DNA from: Primula veris
Lineage: Eukaryota > Streptophyta > Magnoliopsida > Ericales > Primulaceae
Direction of reading: 5' to 3'
DNA: 64,000 bases
Assembly: GCA_963682055.1 (NCBI GenBank)
Contig: OY821740.1
Location: 13,664,814 to 13,728,813, forward strand
The translations under genes and the position numbers were made by a program. Within the stretch, counting starts at the first letter, position 1. Each line of letters starts with the position of its first letter. Below, in pieces: positions 11,397 to 22,135 of this stretch. The notes beneath the pieces are model-generated. The model was not told the DNA's origin. It saw only the letters and a program-made list of their open reading frames with translations, and ran no database searches.

Positions 11397-14300
11397 ATGG
11401 GTCATTCTGCAGCAATTTGGGATTGTACAGCAGCAATGGAGGTGAAAAAAGATTGGAATGGGATCGACCAAGTTGTGCTTCGTAATCCACGGGGTGGATC
11501 CGTTAATGTGAGATACGTATAAACTCTTACATTTTTATGAGCAATGTGCTTGTGTTTAGGGGTAAATCAAAAAAAAAATTATTGGTAAATAGCTATCAAT
11601 CTGTTTTAGCTTTTAAAAAAATATATCATTACAGAAAATTTAATTGAGTTATCGGATACTATCGTAGCTTGGTTTAGTAGTTTCTTATTCCTTTGGTGTG
11701 TGTGTATTTTAAACTGTGATTCAGATTAGCTTGTTTGGCGGTCATGTCACATCGTGGCGAAATGAAAGAGGTGAAGAACTTTTGTTCAGTAGCAGCAAGG
11801 TATATGTTCGGATGTTCCATTTTCTTGTTCGATTCTACTAGCTAACACTGTTTAATTTTCTTGTTCGGAGTAGTAAATATTCAGAATTTTGGTATGTGAT
11901 GAATTGAGATATGATGAATTGTGAAAGCATTTTTCTTTGGGTAGCTGGTCGTGTGAATCATGGCTTGAGATTGACTAGATAATCTTTTAAATAAGACAGC
12001 TTTCATTGAGGGATAATACGCTTTTCTTACGAAACATTATTTTGTGAGATGGTCTTTAAACACTTGTTGGATTTATAGCCGGTATATATTACGAATTTAT
12101 GCATGAGGACGACATTAGAAATCCTAAAAGACCAATGTTTGACTCTAGATCAAATATTGGATTTATTCTATAGGACTACCTTTACTGTAAATCAAGACTC
12201 AAGAGTAAGCAATTTGGGTTTCACCTTTTGAAATAACCAATTATAACATCTGATTTTGCTTTCTACCTTCCTGCATCAAATTTCTTTCATAATTAGGATT
12301 TTTTTTTTTTTTTTTGTGGTTGTTTTTTCATTTGTTTGTGTTGGAATGAGATTGGCGAGTTCGCTGTTTCCTTTTGTTAAATATGCGTCCATTCCTTTTC
12401 TCGCTTGAGATAAATGTGAATGTCATGATTTTAAGATGTGTTTGGAAAATAAAAAATAAAAATTTGTTTGAAACAAGGGGATCAAAGTCAAAACTGTTAG
12501 TATGACATTTGATTAGTAGTTTTAAAGAGTAACTAAAATCACCACTCTCTTTGTGGTTTTAGGGGATCTTAAAGTCTCCAAAATTGATTCGAGGAGGTAT
12601 CCCTATCTGCTTTCCCCAGGTATACACTCGATCATTCTCCCTAGGTTCTAATAACTTATTTTCTACAGACATGAAAATTATAATTTCAAATTTAATTTTC
12701 ACCTATAACATCTAGGAAAAGTAGAGTTATAGAAGAACATGCACACCTTATTGTGTTTTTTGTGTGTGTAAAGTATGCGTATATTATCAAAGCTTAAAAT
12801 GCCCGAAGGCTACAAAACTCGTGTGCGTTCAAAGTTCTCTTATAAAATGAGAATCTAGACGCCACGCTATCTTTATAAAGCTATTTCTAGCATTACATCG
12901 CACATTTCTAAACTTGTTAAGGCTAAATCTAACAAAATGTTCTATATCTATAATAATAGATCCCGGAGACTGTTTTGAGCTTCTATGAATTCTTGCATTA
13001 CGTTCAATCCATATGCAATATGTCGCACTAACCAATAAAAACTTGGCTAACTCGGCCGAGACCGACTTGCCTTTCCAATGTGTTTCCGCCCATACCACCT
13101 TATTGTGTTAAACATGGTGCAAAACCAAAAACTTTAGGATATAGAAAAAGAATTTTGGTTGGTGTGGAACTTTGTTCTAAGGACTTGTCAGTTACCTGGA
13201 ATCTCCTAAAAAAACTGAATATTGGAACGTAAACGTAAGTTAAATTAGAAAAAAATTGAAGCTCATTAAACTCTTTCTATGTGGTACATTTTGGAATGAA
13301 TCTATTTTATGACTGTATTCCTGTGGTTCAGTTTGGAAATTGTGGGTCTGTTGAGCAAAATGGGTTTGCGAGGAACAAAATGTGGACCATTGAAGAGAAT
13401 GCTCCACCTCTACATCCAAACGATTCCCAAGGAAAATCTTTTGTTGATTTGTTACTCAAACCATCTGATGAAGATCTCAAGTGCTGGCCACATAGGTATA
13501 ACCAAGGATGCTTTATAGTTCTGTACTCTTAAAAAGTATTTTCTTGACTTTAATTTTTGACTTGGCACTAATGTTTGGATACATCATACATTAGCTTCTG
13601 TACAATCATAATACAGTATATACAAGGTCGATTTGTTTTGTTGGATTACCTAGTGACTAATGAGCTTGGTTTTGTGTAATGTTGTTGATAAAGCGATTTA
13701 TACTTTCTATATGGCGAAACTTCTCATGTTTTCTTTGGCATATATCTAGATTAAATTGCAGGTTTGGTTTGAAAGATTTCAAAGCTGATTTGTTGTTGGA
13801 AATAATAGAAGCTAGAGCATGCCTACTGTTCGGCTGTTCCATTTACTCATGTTTTGCATTAAAAATGTCTACATTCTTGATGGAGTTCAATCTTCTCCAT
13901 GATTCCTTTTCCTCCTACAATCTACTTTTGGCAAATTCTACCTTTGTTGATATATCTGGTGTGGATTAATTAATTTCTTTATTTTTCAGTTTCGAATTCC
14001 GTCTAAAAGTCTCTCTTGCAATAGATGGAAAATTAAACTTGATACCCCGCATCAGAAACATCCATGGGAAGCCATTCACTTTCTCATTTGCGTTTCTTAC
14101 CTATTTGGCTGTGTCTGATATAAGGTACGTAGGATCGATACTACTTTCTAGTTTCGTTTTTTGAACATTGTACGAGTTTTTAGGTAAATTTTGTCTGTCA
14201 GGGATAAAAATGAAATGGCACGTAAACTAGGATATTGGTTAAAATGCTTTCTTTTGGTTTTCCTACGAGTTTGATAATCGGGTTTTAACGAATTTGAGCT

Positions 14301-15461
14301 TTACAGTGAAGTGAGGATCGAAGGACTGGAAACACTTGACTATCTGGACAACCTTCTAAAGAAAGAGCGTTTTACTGAACAAGGAGACGCTATTACTTTC
14401 GAATCTGAGGTATCAATAAAACTACTAGACATTTTACAATAAATGAATTTTCCTAAGTTGAAACATATGATTATTTATTTCTTTATATTAAATGGCACCA
14501 TTGTAAGGGGGCAAAATGGTTACATTTATTTGTTTCTTCAGTCTTTTCATATATAATATTTGAAAATTTGTAGGTCACTATGATAAAATCCATTATTTCA
14601 AGAAAAAAAATTCAACTACTGCGCTTACGAAATTCGAAGAAGGCTGTAATCTTTGGATAACTTTTTATTCTTTCTTTAATATATCTTTTGACTTTTGCCT
14701 CTTCTTACATTGCAGCTAGACCGAGTTTATCTTAGTTCTTCTGGTGCAGTTGCAGTCCTTGACCATCAAATGAAAAGAACATTTGTGATAAAGAAGGAAG
14801 GGCTACCTGATGTGGGTAAGATTCCGTTTGTATATTTATGTATTTACGTTTACTGCGAGGGCTTATTCTTTCCACAGTGCAAAATGGCATACAGTTTTGG
14901 TTTTAAGTAAAAAGTACCAATTATCGTACATATAACAATATGTACCGACACTTCTGCCACGGACAATGTTCAATGGAACCCTAACACATTAACTGCTACA
15001 CTTCCTGCCTCCAACCCGCCTTTGCCACCTCACTCTTACCTGATGTCATCAAGAATGTGGCAGTAATAACATATTAGTATAGCCTTATGTACCTGCCATA
15101 GGGAATAAATTTTGAACTTTGGACAAGATAGAAGAAAAAAGATATTGTCGAAATAGCTTAGTATCTTATACGGCCAAAGGCTAGGCGTTTTAACATAGTT
15201 TTTGTAACCTTACTTTTATAAGTTTTTTTTTTCCTTCTGGTGTTTAATTTTTGCTAATTCCTCTTTATATCAGTGGTGTGGAATCCATGGGACAAGAAGG
15301 CTAAATCGTTGCTAGATTTTGGGGACACAGAGTACACGCAGATGGTATGTGTGAACGGGGCAGCAATTGAAAAACCCATTACTTTGAAACCGGGTGAGGA
15401 GTGGAAGGGGAGGTTGGAACTCATGGTTGTACCTTCAAGTTTTTGCAGTGAGGGCCTTTAA
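11397..15461 (+). CDS. Glucose-6-phosphate 1-epimerase-like protein (aldose 1-epimerase fold), active site altered
   Basis: Family members interconvert alpha and beta anomers of hexose 6-phosphates in the cytosol (EC 5.1.3.15). Eight exons: 11397-11507, 11725-11799, 12563-12619, 13332-13495, 13990-14124, 14307-14409, 14716-14815, 15274-15461; 310 residues in a continuous frame, close to the family's 310-330. Conserved blocks: LFGGHVTSWRNERGEELLF, IRGGIPICFPQFGNCGS, WPHSFEFRLKV, SEVRIEGLETLDYLDNL, VVWNPWDKKAK and EKPITLKPGEEWKG. Oddity: where catalytic members have His in a YHTY-type motif this protein reads AFLTY (Leu172), and the CVEPG/CVDG-type acidic residue reads Asn (CVNGAA, Asn276). The fold should stand, but mutarotase activity is doubtful. 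A LINE fragment lies in intron 3, antisense to the gene. Confidence 0.92.
12758..13095 (-). mobile_element. 5'-truncated LINE fragment in intron 3
   Basis: The minus-strand frame 12829-13098 encodes the C-terminal end of a plant LINE reverse transcriptase ORF after the zinc-binding region (ATYCIWIERNARIHR). It is flanked by a perfect 14-bp duplication CACCTTATTGTGTT (12744-12757 and 13096-13109). A T-run just inside the left duplication is the poly(A) end on the minus strand. This is a typical severely 5'-truncated target-primed insertion. Confidence 0.9.
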
Positions 15462-16673
15462 AAGTTTTTTTTTTTTTGTTATTAGAAGCCCCTTAAGGGC
15501 TATGAGTTAAGTAGTCTTTGGTTGGATGGGGTTTTTCCCTTGTAACTAGATAAAGTAAATTATGGCCTGAATCGAATACATTGATTGGGATAATGTAGTT
15601 TTGTAATGGTTGTCTTTGTATTTTCCAAAATAAGTCGAAGTTTTGACTGTGCATATAAAAGGCAATATATAATTTACATGTTTTGGTTGATAAATTTGAG
15701 AGACATGTCTATCAAATGTAGTGCTTAGGTATGAGCTCCGGCCTTCGTTTCACGTGAACCTCATGTTTCCGGACAAAAGAGTAGAAGGGAGATACTGTGA
15801 GCAATTACTACTGATTGATATTCTTCTTTCTTATTTCTGAATTCAACGTCATTCCTCTTATGCTATTAGATTTAAAATGTTGTCTATTTGTTGAAGTAAA
15901 TTTTGTTGAAATGACTTGATCAATTTTTAATAAACACCGGCTTACCGCTTTTTCTGATGTTCTCATGCTTATAAATCCCTAACTCCAAATTTTCCGGGTT
16001 AATTATACTTTACTACCACTCACTACCTATCACATGTTTAGTACTTTAGTACCATAATATTTAACTTTTTAATCAGTACCTTCAATTCTGAAATAATTTA
16101 TGCATATAAGTTTCCCTCGTGCCACGTCATCGTGTATAAGAAGCCCGTGTATATCGTGCTCAAATTTCTAACTCAATTTTCTCACATCCGTTGCATACAA
16201 ATTTATTGCTACTTTCTAAAATTCAACAATGTCCTCACCATCATTTTCTGTTTCCATATATTCATTACCACAATTTCCTAAACTCTATTCAATTGCCTTA
16301 AAACATTTAGCCTTTTCTAAAATCAATTAGGACTCTACCAAATTCACCGAAATTATTCCCAATCACATCCCATTGGCACCATTTCCAAACCTATGTAACT
16401 AGCATTATCTCATTTCCAAATTAGTCAAAAACATTTAAAAAAAAGTTAAGAAAATTATTTATTATTTCCATCTATACCCAATGCCACAAACCATTTGAAC
16501 ATCTTCCTAATTCATCACATTTCCAAAATCTCTATTTTTACCTTCAAGTTATCTCATTTTCAATCTGAAAAAATATAAACCATAATTTCATAAAACATTT
16601 CCAAATTCCTATCAAAACCAATGTCACAATCATTCTAAAATCGCAGAAATCCTATCTTTCTAGCTAAAAACCA
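15462..16673. other. Intergenic between epimerase-like and NHL genes
   Basis: Presumed 3' UTR of the epimerase gene and promoter/5' leader of the next gene. A/C-rich sequence from 16150 to 16670 lacks any frame with family resemblance. Confidence 0.5.
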
Positions 16674-19600
16674 ATGTCGAATCCAGAAAAACCGGTCTTG
16701 CAAAAGCCACCAGGGTACCGAGATCCAAGCGTTTCACCATTCAATCCACCACCAGGCCCACCACCACCTCGAAAATCGATCCTTCCCACATCTTACCATG
16801 CCTCTAAAAAGAGGAGCTGTTGCCGAACATGTTGTTGTATCACGTGTCTAATCCTGTTCCTAATGATCTTATTTATCGGGGTTATCGGGAGTGTTTTTTA
16901 TCTGTTGTTGCAGCCGAAAATACCTGTTTTCCACTTGCAGTCGGTTGAATTTTCCAGGTTTGATGTTACGAATAGTGTCGATGGCCTGGTGCTTGACTCG
17001 CAGGCGGTGGTGAGGATCCAGGTTAAAAACCAGAACGGCGTCTTGAAGGTAAATTATGGAAACACGGATGTGGCGTTGAGAGGTGGTGACGTGGATCTTG
17101 GGAAGGGGACGGTGCCTAGGTTTTCTCAGGACACGAAAAATACTACCGTCTTGAAGCTCACGATCAAGGTTAGAGTCTTAGAGACATATATGAACTCGTT
17201 TTTTAATTGTGAAATGAGATTTCTTGAATTGTTTAGATAGTCTGTATGGGGGAATTTAAAGGCTTTTGGTACATCAAATTACCAAACTTTAACAATTGTT
17301 ACATTAATTAAAACAGAATTAAACAAGTAGCACATGTACACAGGTGCGGCTCCGACTTCACCGATTGCAAGGCTTAAATTATTCGGTTGACCGTAACATT
17401 TTTATCAAGCAAAAATAAAATAAAATCAGTTTTATTTTAATTGATATATATATATATATATATTTATATATATTTATATAGGTGAGCGTTTTATTTTGCA
17501 AATGTTGAATAAATCCAATTATCAATTTGAGTTAAAACTGAGTTTATAATAAACTGGGCTTTATATAATTATATTGGGCTGAACCATTGTCCAAATTTTA
17601 TTTTATTTTTACCGCATGCCCAAGACTTATTGGATTTCGGTCTGAACCGACCCTGCATGTACATCATATTCAATATTCACAATTTAGATATCAATGTCAA
17701 CATAATTGAACAATTGGTATGAGAAGCTATAAGAATATTCTATCTAGTGTTTTTGAAAGTGTAAATCTTAATGCTGGTGTATTATTTATTCCATTACATA
17801 TCCTTTTGTGCTTAGTACAAGAGTAATCGAATATATAAGTATAAACTAGCGATTTTTAGTTGAAATGTTATGTACTAATAATTTCTTATTTCTTTTAGAT
17901 TAATGCAAAACTTGTCCATCGGTTTTTTGACTTGTAATCAATGTTTTAAATAGCGTTATTGCTATCATAGCGTTTTTTCGAGAGAAATGTTAAAAGCGCT
18001 AATAGCGTTGCTACATAGCGCTTTGCGGTGTATTTTTTTTGCCTAAATATGTACTAAACTTTAGAATATATAACAATAAAAAAAAGAAATGTATAGTTAT
18101 ATTAGATAATAATAAAAAAAAATCAAAATTTTTTTTTGTTGTGGGTGAGTTTTGAACTTGGGTCTATTAGAAATTACAACACCTTCTCAACCATCTAGAC
18201 TGCACAAACTTTTATTAAAATTACACGGTATATATTAATTATTTAGATCCGCTGTTTTTTTTTCCTAACTCGCTATTTACGCTTTTGGTCCAGAATTTCA
18301 CGTTTTTTGCGTTTTTGGTCCAATATAGCGTGATTTTAGCGTAATTCCAGCCAAATAGTGATTTTTCGTTGCGTTTTTTTCCCAAAAAACGCTATATAAC
18401 GCGATTTTTAAAACATTACTTGTAATAGTCGGCTGTTTTCTTTTCTGTCTCAATCTACTTGTTTGTCCTCAATCCTCATTAATGATTTTCCGGTGATCCA
18501 TGTATCAACAATGCACTAGCTTGATATGGTTGGTGTTCCACGTTCATAAGGTCATGATGCAGGCTAGTTTAATTTCAAAACATATTAGCGTATTCGTTAC
18601 ATAAGCTTTTCCTCTATTAATCTGTTAAAATTGCTGACGGGAACAAACTTTCATGAGTAAATGGATAGATTGATTCTTGAGAGTGCTAAAATTTAGGTGT
18701 TTAAGTGAGACAAGATGTACTAAAGATGTAGTTTCCTAGAATGATTTAGGTACATTTTAACATGCTTTGTTCACCAAATTCGTACATAAGGTATGGGACT
18801 ATATGGCACTTGTAAGAACACGGAATTTTCCTGTGCCTATTCATGTGGCTTCTATTCTCAGTATAACGATATTAGCTCTCAAATTAGCATTGAAGTTTCT
18901 TTCGGGAGGTTATGGGGTCGATTATACATGCTTCCAGTTGAGAAAGTGAAATTTTCTCCCCACTAGGCTAACTCTGGTTAAATAAACATATTCGTAATTA
19001 TATTAGGTGCCCCTTTTTTGTCATTGCAGTCATTTTGGTTGAAATTACTAGTCATATATATAGCATTTTCTTTGATACACATCAAATGTAGTGGATTTAT
19101 GGTACACCTTAAATGTAATAATCTTTTTTCCATTTTTTTTGGCTTTCATAGGTGAAGGATATGTTGCTAGAAAGTGGGTCAGGTAAGAAGGTGAAAGATG
19201 GATTTAAAAACAAGAGCTTGAATATGGGGACAGAAGTGAACACAGAGGTTGGTGTCGGTTTCAAAGGGTTGAATACATTTAAGTTCCCAATCAAGGCTGT
19301 TTGTGAGGGTGAGAGCTTAAAGAACATTGAAGGAGGTGATTCTGTGCCCAAATGCAAAATCACTATACTCAAACTGTAAGTTATCTTCTTCTTTTAAAAA
19401 AAACATTTTATCCTTGAAGTTGCACGAAAACAGTTCAATGACGTCGTTTTTCCCATTATTTTATGCTCAAGTACATAGCAGTTGTTAAACTAAAAGTTTA
19501 GAAACATTTAATTAGTTAGTGTACAAAATTAAAAGTGTAATGGTTGACGTAACCATAAGTTTAATAGAAGTTTCTAACTTGATCATCTGGCTTTAACAAC

Positions 19601-20474
19601 TTTTATTTTTCATTTTTTTTTATATCGCACACTAGGGACCTAACTGGTTCAAATAAAGTAGGTTTAGCTCAAAAATACGTAGAATGTAAACACACATGCA
19701 TGCAAAGAAAAGACAACTTTCACTGGAGTCCACAAAAGAAATAAGAACAATATTATGGAAGTTGGTTTAACAAGGTAACAAGCATAGTTATGCATCGGAG
19801 GCATTACAATTACTATTACATAAATTAGCTCATTGGAGTAAAAATTACTTAAAGTTCTTATAGTGACAAAGCCGGTCCCCAAAATGATGGATTTTGAGAC
19901 TTAAAGTTTGTTGCTCAGCCTGACGTAGCTAGATCTGTTACTTTCTAAACTGTAACAGTTAGAAACTGGCTTTAGAAAATTGCTTATTAGCAAAATTTAG
20001 ACAATATTGAGGTGGTAATTAATTGCATTTACTTTAGCTCAACTTATTTCACTTCTGTCCGAATTGATCAATGAGATTCTTCAAGTGACTGCATATTAGC
20101 AAAAACATTTGAGTTTCCACACTCGGTTTTGTATGACTACTACCAAATATTATTTCGGGGAGACTCATCTTGCCATGTCCTTTTCCACTCTTTTACGTTG
20201 GCCAACTTGAGATCCTTATACTAAATCTCGTGGTAGTATAATCGAGTGTGATCAACTTGAAATCCTTATGCGTGAAATCTTGTGGGTTTGCTAACTATAT
20301 TTCAGGTTTAAGACCAAAAAAAAAAAGGCTTTTAACTTATTTAATTTCATAGACATTAGCTTTTAATGCATTTGATTAGTTGATTTTGAGATAATTTGTT
20401 GTCTTTGAATGCACTTGTTTTTTTATTTTGCTAACTGAATCTCTGTATGTTGCAGATTTAACATAAAGATATGA
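16674..20474 (+). CDS. NDR1/HIN1-like (LEA_2, hydroxyproline-rich type) membrane protein
   Basis: Plant LEA_2/NHL protein, a class anchored in the plasma membrane or endomembranes and often linked to defence or stress; the specific role here is unknown. Exons 16674-17168, 19152-19375 and 20456-20474 give 245 residues. The N-terminus is proline-rich (SPFNPPPGPPPPR), followed by a Cys-rich basic patch (CCRTCCC) and one hydrophobic helix near residues 57-80 (LILFLMILFIGVIGSVFYLL). The LEA_2 beta domain follows (VEFSRFDVTN, VKNQNGVLKVNYGN, GLNTFKFPIKAVCEG). The last exon supplies only the final six codons after LK, ending NIKI. If the last intron is not removed, a TAA inside its donor (19377-19379) ends the protein after ILKL, six residues shorter. 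Intron 1 is nearly 2 kb and contains a DNA element. Confidence 0.88.
17939..18417. mobile_element. Non-autonomous DNA element, 9-bp TSD, in NHL intron 1
   Basis: 479 bp flanked by ACTTGTAAT on both sides (17930-17938 and 18418-18426). Termini are inverted: CAATGTTTTAAATAGCG against CGCGATTTTTAAAACATT, with many internal AGCGTT/AACGCT subrepeats. The 9-bp duplication suggests a Mutator-type origin. A tRNA-like tract lies inside on the minus strand (box B-like at 18147-18160, box A-like at 18182-18197). Confidence 0.8.
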
Positions 20475-20633
20475 ATCATGGCTGACGACTCCGCGTATTA
20501 ACAGCATTCCTGTACCAAATGTTTTACGAAATTATGATAGTAGTGCTTACGTACATTTACTCTGTATAATGCGAATTTGCGACGAGGCCTAGAAATAGAT
20601 TCTATTATGTACAGTACAGTATGATACTTGTAT

Positions 20634-21079
20634 GGAAAAATGCTAAAATGATACTCATCTGTTATGTTTTAGCGATTTGTTACTCAATCTTACACACTTA
20701 CTAATTTTCTATCAAAGCTATACATTTTCGTTCCAATTAAGGAATTCAAACCACATCCGATCATTTTAACCTAATTAACTCAAGCATATTAAGTTGTGGT
20801 TTCACTTTTAATTTTTTAATATAACAATTGAAGGTTTCACATATGTTAATCAATAGTAAAGCAGACTTAGTATGCGTTAAAAATCGATGATCAAAAACAA
20901 ATTAAGTCCATTAATTGGACTGAATATGTATAGATTGGGTACCAAATTAGAAAAAATGTTAGGTTGTGTATTAAATTAGAGCGAAACATACATGTTGAAT
21001 ATTGAATTACAAAAAATGTTATGTTGGGTAATAAATCGCTAAAAGTTAATAGGTTATGTATCATTTTAACAATTTTTTC
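20634..21079. mobile_element. MITE just downstream of the NHL gene
   Basis: 446 bp flanked by the 11-bp direct repeat GATACTTGTAT (20623-20633 and 21080-21090). Ends GGAAAAATGCTAAAATGATAC and GTATCATTTTAACAATTTTTTC are inverted, and the similarity runs inward through TTTTAGCGATTTGTTAC. Mutator-type is likely from the long duplication. It sits in or next to the NHL 3' UTR. Confidence 0.82.
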
Positions 21080-21204
21080 GATACTTGTATTATTCTTCGA
21101 ATGTCTTTTCTATATTTATCAATATTTGAGAATTGGAATAACATGGTAAAATAGAACATGAGGGTAGTGTATGTGACTATACTCGATTCTCATAAAATAC
21201 GTTA

Positions 21205-21416
21205 TGTTGTGTGACATATTAGCTCGTTATAGATGTATGTATAGATATAAAGAGAGGTATGAGAGACAACAATAAGAGAGACTATTAATCAGAATGTATC
21301 AATACAAGGGGACCCTAACCTTTTTTATATAGAAGAGGTTAGGGTTATACAAGATAGAAAGCCCAACTTAGGCCCATTATGAGTAAGGCCCAATAGTCCA
21401 ATAATATCCTACAACA
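21205..21416 (-). repeat. Copia 3' LTR (left copy)
   Basis: 212 bp. Compared by eye with the other LTR it shows five substitutions and one 2-bp gap. Ends TGTTG...CAACA. Confidence 0.93.
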
Positions 21417-21488
21417 CTCCCCCTTTGGACGTCTTGAATTCTTCGTCTTCATGCAGTCGATCTGAGTCGAGTACATTCACAGTGCTAA

Positions 21489-22135
21489 ACACATAAAACC
21501 TTAAGGCCGGAAAACCCAGTGTGGGACAAAACCGGTACCCAGGAGAAACTGTGTAGCCGAATGATATAGGCCGAAATATCATGTAAGTAACTAATCACAA
21601 AACAGTGTGCCTCATCAAAACCTTGTCAGAGCAAACCCAATGGGAAAATCTCTGATCGAAAGAAAAAAGTGAAACAATGGTAGTAGTAGGTATCAACTAC
21701 AAAACATGTGCCTCATCAAAACCTTGCTAGAGTAAACCCAGTGGGAAAAAAATCTCTAGTCGAAGGACAAAAGAGTACACAGTGGTAAGAAGTATACAAC
21801 AGGATACTCTTCATAATTTCGGCAATCTTAAGTGAGATAAGATGGGAACGTATCTCGCTAAAAACCTTGCCAAGGAAAACCCAGTGGAAAAAAGCCTTGG
21901 TCTAAGGACAAAATGAGTACACGAGCATGCGACTGGATGCTCCCCCTCACTTGCACACGACAGGGTGCGAGGATTTCGACTAAGTAGTAATTAGTGTAAT
22001 AAACATTCACTTGGATGCTCCCCCTCACTTGCACACGAATGGGTGCAAAGATTTCATATTCCAAGAAAGAGTACGAGCATTCGACTAGATGTTTCATTTA
22101 CTTGCACACGACTGTATGCAAGAAAATATAACGTG
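21489..22135 (-). repeat. Copia 3' region with degenerate internal repeats
   Basis: Two motif series occur here. An ACCTTG...AAACCCAGTGGG-type motif appears four times (from about 21496, 21620, 21719 and 21862). A GATGCTCCCCCTCACTTGCACACGA-type motif appears at about 21937 and 22014, with a degraded third copy at 22087. Such motifs are common upstream of the purine tract in plant Copia elements. Confidence 0.6.
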
